This document shows positions 1-8,040 of a stretch of 36,879 bases of DNA, one piece after another. The DNA lies in assembly GCA_027315365.1 (NCBI GenBank), contig DAHUYF010000138.1, positions 1-36,879 of the forward strand, in the 5' to 3' direction. The stretch is from Rhodospirillales bacterium (GTDB lineage Bacteria > Pseudomonadota > Alphaproteobacteria > ATCC43930 > CGMCC-115725). Positions within the stretch are counted from its first letter, which is position 1; every line of letters starts with the position of its first letter. Below the pieces are notes generated by a model. That model was not told the DNA's origin. It saw only the letters and a program-made list of their open reading frames with translations, and did no database searches. Made by a program: the position numbers and the translations under genes.

Positions 1-201
1 CCGCGGCGTGCAGGCACTCGCGACGACGCTGCGCGCTTCTAAAGATAGCCCGCACGGTGCGGGCTCTCGCGGTTGCAAGGGCAACCGCCGGCGCCCGCCG
101 GCGACGATGCTTCGCATCGCGCCGGCGCTGTCACGAAAGGAATACCGAAGATCGCCTAGGCTCTTGCCTACGCTCTCTTGTCAGGCCTACCCATCCCTGC
201 C
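1..201. other. Left edge: no recognisable gene, mostly palindromic repeat
   Basis: Before the metallophosphoesterase start at 202 I see no convincing gene. A short plus-strand frame reaches a TAA at 40-42 and could be the last 13 codons of a gene cut by the window edge, but it is too short to identify. Most of the remainder is the repeat element described separately. Confidence 0.4.
48..130. repeat. Composite palindromic repeat, copy A
   Basis: Three consecutive hairpins are visible. The first is a GCCCGCAC/GTGCGGGC palindrome at 48-64. The second is GCGGTTGC-AAGG-GCAACCGC at 69-88. The third is a long arm pair at 96-127 (CGCCGGCG, bulged A, CGATGC, loop TTC, GCATCG, CGCCGGCG). A second, diverged copy in the same orientation lies at 1044-1128. 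Loop bases differ between copies while stems are largely kept, as expected of a structured repeat family of the REP/RIME kind known from alphaproteobacteria. Which family it belongs to cannot be told from this window. Confidence 0.75.
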
Positions 202-1026
202 ATGCGCCTCCTTCTGGTCACCGATACCCACCTCGCTCCCGGCGTCGCGCCCTGCAACGAGAATTGGCACGCCGCCAAGGAATTCGCGCGGACATCCGGC
301 GCCGACCTCACCATCAATCTCGGCGACATCACGCTCGACGGCACCGAGGATCCCGCGCAGCATGACTGGGCGCTGGCATCCAGCGCCGATTGGCCGACGC
401 CGCTGCGCTTCCTGCCGGGCAATCACGATATCGGCGACAATCCGCCGGGCGCCGGCGTGGCGGCGAAGCAGCCGCTGAACCTCGCGCAGCTCGCCGCCTA
501 TCGCCGCGATTACGGCAGCGACTACTGGACGATCGACGCCGCGCCCTGGCGGCTGATCGGCCTCGACGCGCAGCTCTTCGCCAGCGGCACGCAGGCCGAG
601 GCGGAGCAATGGGCGTGGCTCGGCGCCACGCTGGCCGAGGCGCGCGGGCGGCCGCTGGCGCTGCTGCTGCACAAGCCGCTCTTCCTCGACGACCCCGCCG
701 ATGCGACCCCGCATATCCGCTACGTGCCGCAGCCGCAGCGCGGCCGGCTGCTGGAGCTGCTGGCGCCCTGCGATCTCAGGCTGGTGCTGAGCGGCCATGC
801 GCACCAGCATCTCGACCGCGTGCTCGACGGCGTGCGGCATATCTGGCTGCCGTCCGCCGCCTTCATCATTCCCGATGCGCGCCAGGAGCGCATCGGCGAG
901 AAGGTGACGGGGCTGGGCGTGCTCGAGCTTCTGCCGGGCGGACACCGCTTCGAGATGGTGACGCCTCCGGGCATGGCGCAGCACATGCTCGACCATCCGG
1001 CCTTCGACGCGTTTCGGGACCGGTGA
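202..1026 (+). CDS. Calcineurin-like metallophosphoesterase (cyclic-nucleotide/phosphodiesterase type)
   Basis: A 274-residue protein of the binuclear-metal metallophosphoesterase superfamily, the class III cyclic-nucleotide phosphodiesterase/GpdQ-like branch. The metal-ligand signatures appear in order: D8-x-H10 (DTH), G41-D42, GNHD at 73-76, a later histidine in LLLHKPLF, and a C-terminal GHAHQH. It is expected to be cytosolic, as no signal peptide is seen. ATG 202 is preferred over an upstream ATG at 178 because the family begins directly with the first beta strand (MRLLLVTDTH). The gene stands alone between two copies of a palindromic repeat. The substrate (cAMP, glycerophosphodiester or another phosphodiester) cannot be read from sequence. 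Confidence 0.85.
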   Translation: MRLLLVTDTHLAPGVAPCNENWHAAKEFARTSGADLTINLGDITLDGTEDPAQHDWALASSADWPTPLRFLPGNHDIGDNPPGAGVAAKQPLNLAQLAAYRRDYGSDYWTIDAAPWRLIGLDAQLFASGTQAEAEQWAWLGATLAEARGRPLALLLHKPLFLDDPADATPHIRYVPQPQRGRLLELLAPCDLRLVLSGHAHQHLDRVLDGVRHIWLPSAAFIIPDARQERIGEKVTGLGVLELLPGGHRFEMVTPPGMAQHMLDHPAFDAFRDR

Positions 1027-1041
1027 GCGGCGCTTCCGAAG

Positions 1042-2133
1042 CTAGTCCGCACGGTGCGGGCTTCCGCGGTTGCTGACGCAACCGCTGGCGCTCGCCGGCG
1101 ACGGCGCTTCGCGTCGCGCCGAGCCCAACGCGTGCTTCCTCAGATAATGCCGGAGCTGATCGTAGGTGAGGCCGAGCGCGGCGGCGGTGCGGCGCTGATT
1201 GTAGTGATGCGCGGCGAGCGCTTCGGCCAGCAGGCGCTGCTCATAGGCGTGGACGCGTGCGGCGAAATCGCCGCTCGGCTCCTCGGCCGGCGCGGCGACG
1301 GGCGCCGTGGCGGTTGTCGCGGCCGCCGCGGCCGGACGGTGCGGCGACGCGAAGGGATCGAAGACGATGGCGTCGACGGGCTCGTCGGGAAGCGGCCAGC
1401 GATGGAGGCTGCGTTCGACCACGTTCTTGAGCTCGCGCACATTGCCGGGCCAGCGATGCGCGGCAAGCCGCGCCAGCGCGTCGCGGGTGAATCCGGCAAA
1501 CGCGGCGCGGCCGAGCTCGCGCGTCATGGCGCGGGCGACATGCTCGGCCAGCAGGGCCACATCCTCGGCGCGCTCGCGCAGCGGCGGAATGGTGACGACG
1601 TCGAAGGCGAGCCGGTCGAGCAGGTCGCTGCGGAAGCGGCCCGCCGCGGCAAGCGCCGGCAGGTCGACATTGGTAGCGGCGATGATGCGGACATCGACGC
1701 GCTGCACCTCGTTGCCGCCGACCCGCTCGAAGCTGCCATACTCGATGACGCGCAGGATCTTTTCCTGCACCGCGAGCGAGGCGGTGGCGATCTCGTCGAG
1801 GAACAGGGTGCCGCCATCGGCGATCTCGAAGCGCGACAGCCGCCGCCGGGTCGCGCCGGTGAAGGCGCCCGCCTCGTGGCCGAAGAGCTCGCTGTCGAGC
1901 AGGCTCTCGGCCAAGGTGGCGCAGTTGAGCTTGACGAAGGGCTTGTCCCAGCGCGGCGAGAGATAGGTCAGCCGCGCCGCCACCAGTTCCTTGCCGGTGC
2001 CGCGCTCGCCCACCACCAGCACCGGCCGGTCGAGCGCCGCCAGGCGCGACACCTGGGCCAGCGCGGCGCGAAACGCCGGCGCCTCCCCCACCAGCGGCGG
2101 CAGATCGGGATCTGGTTTGGTGGAAATTGCCAT
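1042..2133 (-). CDS. pspF: PspF, sigma-54-dependent activator of the phage shock operon
   Basis: A 363-residue bacterial enhancer-binding protein. The AAA+ domain starts almost at the N terminus, with no receiver or sensory domain, as in PspF. Visible motifs are Walker A GERGTGKE (42-49), the sigma-54 contact loop GAFTGA (89-94), Walker B GTLFLDEI (108-115) and a WPGNVREL sensor region. A Fis-type helix-turn-helix near the C terminus contains NQRRTAAALGLTYDQL. In the family PspF is held inactive by PspA and activates psp transcription by remodelling sigma-54 polymerase. It is divergent from pspA, which supports the assignment. The last 25 or so residues are encoded by a palindromic repeat and are probably not functional. 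E. coli PspF is shorter (325 residues). Confidence 0.92.
   Translation of the reverse strand: MAISTKPDPDLPPLVGEAPAFRAALAQVSRLAALDRPVLVVGERGTGKELVAARLTYLSPRWDKPFVKLNCATLAESLLDSELFGHEAGAFTGATRRRLSRFEIADGGTLFLDEIATASLAVQEKILRVIEYGSFERVGGNEVQRVDVRIIAATNVDLPALAAAGRFRSDLLDRLAFDVVTIPPLRERAEDVALLAEHVARAMTRELGRAAFAGFTRDALARLAAHRWPGNVRELKNVVERSLHRWPLPDEPVDAIVFDPFASPHRPAAAAATTATAPVAAPAEEPSGDFAARVHAYEQRLLAEALAAHHYNQRRTAAALGLTYDQLRHYLRKHALGSARREAPSPASASGCVSNRGSPHRAD
1044..1128. repeat. Composite palindromic repeat, copy B (inside the pspF 3' end)
   Basis: This is a diverged copy of the element at 48-130 in the same orientation. It contains the TCCGCAC-G-GTGCGGG palindrome at about 1046-1060, GCGGTTGC-TGAC-GCAACCGC at 1066-1085, and a GC-rich third hairpin around 1094-1121. 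The loop of the second hairpin changes (AAGG to TGAC) while its stem is kept. The copy overlaps the 3' end of pspF, so about the last 25 codons and the stop region of that gene are repeat-derived. Confidence 0.75.
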
Positions 2134-2136
2134 TTT

Positions 2137-2168
2137 TCGGTCTAAAATCCCATATATCGGCGTAAATT
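2137..2168 (+). promoter_or_regulatory. Candidate PspF enhancer (two direct repeats 20 bp apart)
   Basis: Two related 12-mers, TCGGTCTAAAAT (2137-2148) and TCGGCGTAAATT (2157-2168), match at 9 of 12 positions. Their starts are 20 bp apart, about two helical turns. They sit in an AT-rich island directly upstream of the pspF start and about 80-115 bp upstream of the sigma-54 promoter. That is where PspF's paired upstream activating sites lie in enterobacteria, and occupancy would also allow PspF to repress its own gene. The role is inferred from position and spacing only. Confidence 0.45.
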
Positions 2169-2249
2169 ATCTAATGCCGGGCGGCGCCGGCGGCAAGCCG
2201 TTTCGCGAAAATCGAGGTTTTTCAAGGAGATGGGGCGACGCGCCGGGGC

Positions 2250-2265
2250 TGGCACGGAGCCTGCT
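2250..2265 (+). promoter_or_regulatory. Sigma-54 (-24/-12) promoter of pspA
   Basis: TGGCACG-GAGC-CTGCT matches the sigma-54 consensus TGGCACG-N4-TTGCW except for one base. The invariant GG (2251-2252) and GC (2263-2264) are exactly 12 bp apart. It lies 55 bp upstream of the pspA start, in the gap divergent from the sigma-54 activator gene pspF. Transcription would start near 2276. Confidence 0.88.
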
Positions 2266-2320
2266 TAAGAGGGGGACGCGCCGGGGCGATGTCCGCCTCG
2301 CAAGCCAGGGATGGATGATC

Positions 2321-3004
2321 ATGGGAATCTTTTCCCGCCTCGCCGACATCGTGAACTCCAACATCAACGCCATCCTCGACCGCGCCGAGGATCCCGAGAA
2401 GATCATCCGGCTGATCATCCAGGAGATGGAGGACACGCTGGTCGAGGTGCGCTCTTCGGCGGTGCGCACCATCGCCGAAAAGAAGGAGGTCGAGCGCCGC
2501 CTCGCCGGGGCGCGGCGCGAGCAGGAGGAATGGCAGCGCCGCGCCGAGCTGGCGGTCACCAAGGACCGCGAGGATCTGGCCAAGGGCGCGCTGCTCGCCA
2601 AGGCGCGCGTCGCCGAGGCGGTGGCGGCGCTGGACGGGCAGCGCCGGCAGATCGAGGAGTCGCTTGGCAAGCAGAACGAGGATATCGCCAAGCTGCAGGC
2701 GAAGCTCGCCGACGCCAAGGCGCGCGAGCAGGTGATCGCGACGCGGCAGAAGACCGCCGCCAACCGCATCAAGCTGCGCACGCGGCTCCATGACGAGCGC
2801 ATCACCGACGCCTTCGCGCGCTTCGAGCAGGTCGAACGCGCGCTCGACGAGATGGAGGGCAAGGTCGAGGTGTTCGATCTCGGCCGCAAGCCGACGCTGG
2901 CCGAGACCTTCGCCGGGCTCGAGGCCGAGGACGGGGTCGACGAGGAGCTGAAGGCGCTGAAGGAGCGGCTGGGCAACCGCATCCGCCCCGAAGCCGCGCG
3001 TTAG
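2321..3004 (+). CDS. pspA: PspA, phage shock protein A (membrane-stress ESCRT-III-like protein)
   Basis: A 227-residue, almost entirely charged alpha-helical coiled-coil protein of the PspA/IM30 family, close to the usual 222-residue length. The N-terminal amphipathic helix MGIFSRLADIVNSNI and the following AEDPEKIIRLIIQEMEDTL are family hallmarks. In the family PspA binds PspF to inhibit it and moves to stressed membranes where it polymerises. ATG 2321 is chosen because it gives the canonical MGIFSR start and follows an AGGGATGG purine stretch. An in-frame upstream extension is not PspA-like. First gene of the pspABC-yccF operon behind the sigma-54 promoter. Confidence 0.96.
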   Translation: MGIFSRLADIVNSNINAILDRAEDPEKIIRLIIQEMEDTLVEVRSSAVRTIAEKKEVERRLAGARREQEEWQRRAELAVTKDREDLAKGALLAKARVAEAVAALDGQRRQIEESLGKQNEDIAKLQAKLADAKAREQVIATRQKTAANRIKLRTRLHDERITDAFARFEQVERALDEMEGKVEVFDLGRKPTLAETFAGLEAEDGVDEELKALKERLGNRIRPEAAR

Positions 3005-3016
3005 GGCGGCCGAACC

Positions 3017-3250
3017 ATGTTTCCCGGCACCTTCGTGCTCGGCGTCATCTTCCTGACGGTGGTCGCGCCGCTCTGGATCATCTTTCACTACATCACCGCC
3101 TGGCGCTCGGCGCGGCGGCTGTCGAGCGAGGACGAGAAGGCGCTGGGCGAGCTGTGGCAAAGCGCGCAGCGCATGGAAGGGCGGATCGACGCGCTGGAAC
3201 GGGTGCTCGACGCCGAGGCGCCGGGCTGGCGCATGCGGCAAGGAGGCTGA
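3017..3250 (+). CDS. pspB: PspB, envelope-stress membrane protein
   Basis: A 77-residue protein of normal PspB length. It has one N-terminal membrane segment (about residues 4-25, FVLGVIFLTVVAPLWIIFHY) followed by a cytoplasmic helix with heptad hydrophobics (ALGELWQSAQRMEGRIDALE). In the family PspB works with PspC to sense inner-membrane stress and release PspF from PspA. It starts 12 bp after pspA and ends 4 bp before pspC. Confidence 0.92.
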   Translation: MFPGTFVLGVIFLTVVAPLWIIFHYITAWRSARRLSSEDEKALGELWQSAQRMEGRIDALERVLDAEAPGWRMRQGG

Positions 3251-3254
3251 GCTC

Positions 3255-3647
3255 ATGGCATGGATCAACAGCACGCACCGCTTTCGCCTGTGGCGCGACC
3301 GCGACCGCGGCATCATCGCCGGGGTCTGCGCCGGCATCGCCGACTACATCGGCGCCGAGCCGATCGTGGTGCGGATCGTCGCCGTGGCCGGGCTCGTCTT
3401 CTTCTTCGTGCCGACGATCGGCGCCTATCTCATCCTGGCGCTGGCGCTGCCGCCGAAGCCGCCGACGCTCTATGCCAGCCGCGACGAGGAGAGCTTCTGG
3501 CGCGGCGTCAACACCGCGCCGGCCGACACCCTCGGCGCGCTCAAGGGCAAGTTCCGCGGCCTCGAGGAGCGGCTCGGCCGGATGGAGAGCCAGGTGGCAT
3601 CGGGCGATTTCGAGCTGCACCGCAAATTCCGCGATCTCGGCCGCTGA
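3255..3647 (+). CDS. pspC: PspC, envelope-stress sensor membrane protein
   Basis: A 130-residue protein with the PspC domain. The signature GIIAGVCAGIADYIG (about 19-33) is followed by a hydrophobic stretch of about 28 residues (VVRIVAVAGLVFFFVPTIGA onward) ending in ALALPPKP. A C-terminal charged helix (LGALKGKFRGLEERLGRMES) probably lies in the cytoplasm or periplasm as a leucine-zipper-like partner surface. It partners PspB and binds PspA in the family model. Start ATG 3255 follows the purine-rich CAAGGAGGCTGAGCTC, a good ribosome-binding site. Confidence 0.93.
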   Translation: MAWINSTHRFRLWRDRDRGIIAGVCAGIADYIGAEPIVVRIVAVAGLVFFFVPTIGAYLILALALPPKPPTLYASRDEESFWRGVNTAPADTLGALKGKFRGLEERLGRMESQVASGDFELHRKFRDLGR

Positions 3648-3661
3648 GGAGCGTAAAGCGC

Positions 3662-4102
3662 ATGTCGCCCCTGAGCCTGCTGCTCAACCTGCTGTGGATC
3701 GTCCTCGGCGGCCTGTGGATGGCGATCGCCTGGGTCGTCGCCGGGCTGATCATGGCAGTCAGCATCGTGGGCCTGCCCTGGGCACGCGCCGCCTTCACCA
3801 ACGCCGGCTACACGCTGCTGCCTTTCGGGCGCATCGCGGTGTCGCGCGCCGAGTACACCGGGCAGGAAGATCTCGGCACCGGCCGGTTCGGCACGCTCGG
3901 CAACATCATCTGGCTGGCGCTGGCGGGGTGGTGGCTGGCGCTCGGCCATCTGGCGCTGGCGCTGGCGCTCGCCGTCACCATCATCGGCCTGCCCTTCGCC
4001 TGGGCGCATCTCAAGCTGGCGGGGCTGGCCCTCTGGCCGATCGGCAAGATGATCGTGCCGATCGAGGAGACGGGGCACCGGCGCGGGCGGTGGGCGGTGT
4101 AG
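3662..4102 (+). CDS. YccF-family inner-membrane protein
   Basis: A 146-residue polytopic membrane protein of the YccF/DUF307 family. Two similar halves each contain hydrophobic segments ending in a GLPWARAAF or GLPFAWAHL motif, the repeat typical of the family. The start at 3662 follows GAGGAGCG. The gene lies 14 bp after pspC on the same strand, so it is probably a fourth gene of the stress operon. No biochemical function is established for the family. The position suggests a membrane-integrity role, which is inference. Confidence 0.85.
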   Translation: MSPLSLLLNLLWIVLGGLWMAIAWVVAGLIMAVSIVGLPWARAAFTNAGYTLLPFGRIAVSRAEYTGQEDLGTGRFGTLGNIIWLALAGWWLALGHLALALALAVTIIGLPFAWAHLKLAGLALWPIGKMIVPIEETGHRRGRWAV

Positions 4103-4112
4103 CGGAGCAGGC

Positions 4113-5561
4113 TCAGCGGCGCAGCAGCAGCTTCAGCATCAGCGTGCTGAGCCGGCCGAAGGGCGGGCGCAGCAGCCAGGCGCCGTTGAAGCGGCTCTGC
4201 AGGAAGACGCCCTTGCGGTGCGAGAAGGTCTGGAAGCCGATCTCGCCGTGATAGGCGCCGATGCCCGAGGCCCCGACACCGCCGAATGGAAGATTCTCCA
4301 CCACCACATGCATCAGCGTCTCGTTGACCGAGGCGCCGCCCGAGATGGTGCGCGCCAGCACCTTGTCGCGCTTGCCCGCATCCTCGCCGAAATAATAGAG
4401 CGCCAGCGGCCGCGGCCGGCGGTTGACGTAGTCGATCGCCTCGTCGAGCTGACGGTATGTCCGGATCGGCAGCACCGGGCCGAAGATCTCCTCGCGCATC
4501 AGCGCGATATCCTCGGCGGGATCGACCACCAGCAGGGGTGCGAGCTTGCGCGCGCCGTCGAGCGTCTCCTGCGCCGGGTTGAGCTCGACGATGCGCGCCC
4601 CCCTCGCCTTGGCCTCGTCGACATAGTGGCGCAGGCGCTGGTAATGGCGCTCGTTGACGATGCTGGTGTAGTCGGGGTTGGCGGCAAGGCGCGGATAGAG
4701 CTTCTTCACCGCGCGCTGCGCCAGGGCGATGAACTCCTCGCGCTTGCCTTCCGGCAGCAGCACGTAATCGGGCGCGATGCAGGTCTGCCCGGCGTTCAGC
4801 AGCTTGCCGTAGACGATGCTCTCGACCGCGCCCTTCAGCGCCGCATCCTCGCCGAGGATGCAGGGCGACTTGCCGCCGAGCTCCAGCGTCACCGGCGTCA
4901 GATTCTCGGCCGCCGCCTGCATGACCAGCCGGCCGACCGCGGTCGAGCCGGTATAGAAGAGATGATCGAAGGGCAGCCGCGCGAAGGCGGCGCCGATCTC
5001 GGGACCGCCGAGCACGGTCGCGACCCGGTCGCTCGGGAAGAGGCCGGCGAGGAACCCGGCGATGAATTCCGCGGTGCGCGGCGTCAGCTCCGACGGCTTC
5101 AGCATGACGCGGTTGCCGGCGGCGAGCGCCGCGATCAGCGGCATGATCGCGAGCTGGAAGGGATAGTTCCAGGGGCTGATGATGCCGACGACGCCGAGCG
5201 GCTGGTAGAGGATGCGCGCGCGGCCCGGCCGCAGCTCCAGGCTGACCGAGACGCGCTTCGGCCGCATCCAGCGGGCGAGATGCTTGCTGGCGTGGCGGAT
5301 GCCGGCGAGCGCGGTGAAGATCTCGGCGATGAGGCTCTCATGGCGCGAGCGGTTGCCGAAATCGGCGGAGATCGCCTCGGCGATGGCGTCGGCCCGGTCG
5401 CGGATCGCGGCTTTGAGCCGGGCGAGATCGGCCAGCCGCTCGGCCAGCGGCGGCGGTCCGGCCTGAAGGAAGGCCGCGCGCTGACGCTCGAGCGTGGCGC
5501 GAAGCTCATCGGTGGCGCTCGATGATGCCGGCCGCAACACGGCGGCGCCGACGACGCTCAT
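4113..5561 (-). CDS. Coniferyl-aldehyde-dehydrogenase-type NAD(P)-dependent aldehyde dehydrogenase
   Basis: A 482-residue ALDH-superfamily enzyme that oxidises an aldehyde to its acid with NAD(P)+. Visible landmarks are SPWNYPFQL (cofactor/substrate entry), FYTGSTAVG (Rossmann turn), the general base in LELGGKSP, the catalytic cysteine in NAGQTCIAPDYVLLP, and EEIFGPVLPI. The NAGQTCIAPDY variant, and a hydrophobic C terminus (LLRPPFGRLSTLMLKLLLRR), are typical of the coniferyl/fatty aldehyde dehydrogenase branch. The ATG at 5561 is preferred because GAGGAG precedes it by 4 bp. A longer frame reaches 5618. It converges with yccF 10 bp away. The natural aldehyde is not determinable here. Confidence 0.88.
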   Translation of the reverse strand: MSVVGAAVLRPASSSATDELRATLERQRAAFLQAGPPPLAERLADLARLKAAIRDRADAIAEAISADFGNRSRHESLIAEIFTALAGIRHASKHLARWMRPKRVSVSLELRPGRARILYQPLGVVGIISPWNYPFQLAIMPLIAALAAGNRVMLKPSELTPRTAEFIAGFLAGLFPSDRVATVLGGPEIGAAFARLPFDHLFYTGSTAVGRLVMQAAAENLTPVTLELGGKSPCILGEDAALKGAVESIVYGKLLNAGQTCIAPDYVLLPEGKREEFIALAQRAVKKLYPRLAANPDYTSIVNERHYQRLRHYVDEAKARGARIVELNPAQETLDGARKLAPLLVVDPAEDIALMREEIFGPVLPIRTYRQLDEAIDYVNRRPRPLALYYFGEDAGKRDKVLARTISGGASVNETLMHVVVENLPFGGVGASGIGAYHGEIGFQTFSHRKGVFLQSRFNGAWLLRPPFGRLSTLMLKLLLRR

Positions 5562-5682
5562 GAGTCTCCTCCTCGGCAGGACGCGAGAAGGATACCGGAA
5601 AGCGGCGGGGGTGACCATGGTGGGGCGCGGCGGGTCCTTCTGCGCCCTTCAGGGCGGAGATGGATTTGACCGCGTCCGCGAG

Positions 5683-8022
5683 TCAGCGGGAACCGGTCTG
5701 TTTCGCCTTGTCCAGCGCCTGCCAGACGCGCAGCGGGCTGGCCGGCATGTCGAGCGCCGTCACCCCGGCCGGCGCCAGCGCGTCGAGGATGGCGTTCATC
5801 ACCGCCGGCAGCGCACCCACCGTGCCGGCCTCGCCGGCGCCCTTGACGCCGAGCGGGTTGAGCTTGGTCGGCACCGGGCTGCTCTCGATCGCCATCATGC
5901 AGATGTCGTCGGCGCGCGGCATGGCGTAGTCCATGAAGGAGGCGGTCAGCAGCTGGCCGGACTCGCGGTCATAGACCACCTGCTCCATCAGCACCTGCCC
6001 CAGCCCCTGCGCCACGCCGCCATGGATCTGCCCCTTGAGCGTCTTGGGATTGACCACGGTGCCGACATCGTCGACGACGCTGTAGCGGTCGAGGCGGACG
6101 GCGCCGGTCTCGGGATCGATCTCGACCTCGCAGACATGGCAGCCATTGGGGAAGGTGTCCTGCGGCGGCGAGAAGCTGCCGGTCTCGAACAGGCCCGGCT
6201 CCAGCCCGCGCGGCAGCTTCGCCGGAACGAAGGCGGCGCGCGCCACCTCCTTGATCGCGATGGCGTGGTCGGTGCCGGGCACGGTGAAGCGGCCGTCGCC
6301 GAAGGCGATCTCGCCATCGCTCACCTCGAGCAGATGGGCGGCGATCTTCTTCGCCTTGGCGATCACCTTGTCGGCGGCGATCGACAGCGCGGTGCCGCCG
6401 ATCACCGTCGAGCGCGAGCCCATGGTGCCCATGCCGAAGGCGACGATATCGGTGTCGCCGTCGACATAGCGCATGTCGTCGGGCGCCAGGCCGAGCTTCT
6501 CGCTGGCGATCTGGCGGAAGGTGGTCTCGTGCCCCTGCCCCTGGTTCTTGGTGCCCATCAGCAGCGTGGCGCGGCCGCTGCTGTCGAAGCGGATCTCGGC
6601 AAACTCCATGCCGGGGCTCGCCGCGCGCTCGATGGCGTTGGCGACGCCGAGGCCGCGCAGCCTGCCGCGCCTGGCCGCGGCCTCGCGCCGCGCCGCGAAG
6701 CCCGCGACGTCGCCCAGCGCCAGCGCCTGTTCCATGTTCTTCGCGAAGGCGCCGCAATCGTAGTTGAAGCCCAGTACCGTCTTGTAGGGCATCGCCGAGG
6801 CGGGAATGATGTTGAGCCGCCGCAGCTCCACGCGGTCCAATCCCAGCTCGCGCGCAGCGTCGTCGATCAGCCGCTCGATGATGTAGATCGCTTCGGGCCG
6901 GCCGGCGCCGCGATAGGGCGCGGTCGGATTGGTGTTGGTGACCGCCGCGGTCATCTGCACATGCGCCGCGGGAATGGCGTAGACCCCGACCACCGCCGGC
7001 AGGCTGGTGAAGGTGGCCAGCATGTTGCGCTCGGCCGAGAGATAGGCGCCGATATTGGACACCGTCCGCACCTTGAGGCCGAGGAATTTGCCCTGGCGGT
7101 CGAGCGCCAGCTCGGCCTCGGCGATGACGTCGCGGCCATGCTCGTCGGCGAGGATCACCTCGCTGCGCTCACAGCGCCATTTGACCGGACGGCCGAGCCG
7201 GCGCGAGGCGAACAGCACCAGGCGGTGCTCGACATATTGCCAGCCCTTGATGCCGAAGGCGCCGCCGATGTCGCCGGCGACGACGCGCACCTGATGCATC
7301 GGCACCTTGAAGATGCGGTTGGCGAGCATCTCGCGCACGCGGTGCGGATACTGCACGTCGGCATAGAGGGTGAAGCGCTCGTCGCGCGGCTCGTAGACGC
7401 CGAGCGCGCCGCGCGGCTCCATGAACTGGGCATGGACGCGGGTGATGACGTAGCGCCGGCGCACCACATGCGCCGCCCGTGCGAAGGACGCTTCCGCCGC
7501 CGTCTTGTCGCCGACCTCGAAGACATGCGAGATGTTGTCCGGGCATTCAGGCCAGGCGGCGGCGCTGCCGGGCGCAAGCGCGTCGCCGGTCGCGGTGACC
7601 GACGGCAGCGGCGCGTAGTCCACCTCGATCAGCTCGGCCGCGTCCTTGGCCTCGGCAAGGGTTTCGGCCACCACCATCGCCACGGGGTCGCCGACATAGC
7701 GCACGACATCGCGCGCCAGGCCGGGATGGGCGCGCCAGAACATCGGCGAGCCGTCGGGGCGCTTGCGCGCGATCGTCGGCTCGTTGGTGCCGAGACCGTC
7801 GGCGGCGAGATCCGCCTCGGTGAAAACGCCGAGTACCCCCGGCGCCGCCCGCGCCGCTGCGGCATCGACCTTGAGCAGCCGCGCATTGGCGTGCGGCGAG
7901 CGCAGGATATAGGCGCAAGCCTGCTGCGGCAGGTTGACGTCGTCGATATAGCGGCCCGCGCCGCGCAGCAGCCGCCGGTCCTCGAACCGGCTCAGCGGCT
8001 GGCCGATGCCAAACTCACCCAT
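5683..8022 (-). CDS. CoxL-like (form II) molybdopterin hydroxylase large subunit
   Basis: A 779-residue molybdenum-cofactor-binding large subunit of the xanthine dehydrogenase/aerobic CO dehydrogenase family. Visible are the N-terminal IGQPLSRFEDRRLLRGAGRY motif, GGAFGIKG (253-260), the active-site loop PYRGAGR (369-375) and the catalytic glutamate in KGAGEAG (E731). The loop is the form II type (AYRGAGR) rather than AYxCSFR of true CO dehydrogenase, so CO is an unlikely substrate. Usual partners are a 2Fe-2S small subunit and an FAD subunit, and neither is encoded nearby. A FAH-family gene lies 18 bp upstream on the same strand, suggesting a catabolic operon. Substrate unknown. Confidence 0.87.
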   Translation of the reverse strand: MGEFGIGQPLSRFEDRRLLRGAGRYIDDVNLPQQACAYILRSPHANARLLKVDAAAARAAPGVLGVFTEADLAADGLGTNEPTIARKRPDGSPMFWRAHPGLARDVVRYVGDPVAMVVAETLAEAKDAAELIEVDYAPLPSVTATGDALAPGSAAAWPECPDNISHVFEVGDKTAAEASFARAAHVVRRRYVITRVHAQFMEPRGALGVYEPRDERFTLYADVQYPHRVREMLANRIFKVPMHQVRVVAGDIGGAFGIKGWQYVEHRLVLFASRRLGRPVKWRCERSEVILADEHGRDVIAEAELALDRQGKFLGLKVRTVSNIGAYLSAERNMLATFTSLPAVVGVYAIPAAHVQMTAAVTNTNPTAPYRGAGRPEAIYIIERLIDDAARELGLDRVELRRLNIIPASAMPYKTVLGFNYDCGAFAKNMEQALALGDVAGFAARREAAARRGRLRGLGVANAIERAASPGMEFAEIRFDSSGRATLLMGTKNQGQGHETTFRQIASEKLGLAPDDMRYVDGDTDIVAFGMGTMGSRSTVIGGTALSIAADKVIAKAKKIAAHLLEVSDGEIAFGDGRFTVPGTDHAIAIKEVARAAFVPAKLPRGLEPGLFETGSFSPPQDTFPNGCHVCEVEIDPETGAVRLDRYSVVDDVGTVVNPKTLKGQIHGGVAQGLGQVLMEQVVYDRESGQLLTASFMDYAMPRADDICMMAIESSPVPTKLNPLGVKGAGEAGTVGALPAVMNAILDALAPAGVTALDMPASPLRVWQALDKAKQTGSR

Positions 8023-8040
8023 GCGTGACCTCTGTTGCTG

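Noticed and set aside
5494-8028. Very long plus-strand open frame antisense to the CoxL-like gene
   Set aside because: It is low-complexity Arg/His/Asp/Gly-rich translation typical of high-GC antisense frames; the minus strand carries clear catalytic motifs.
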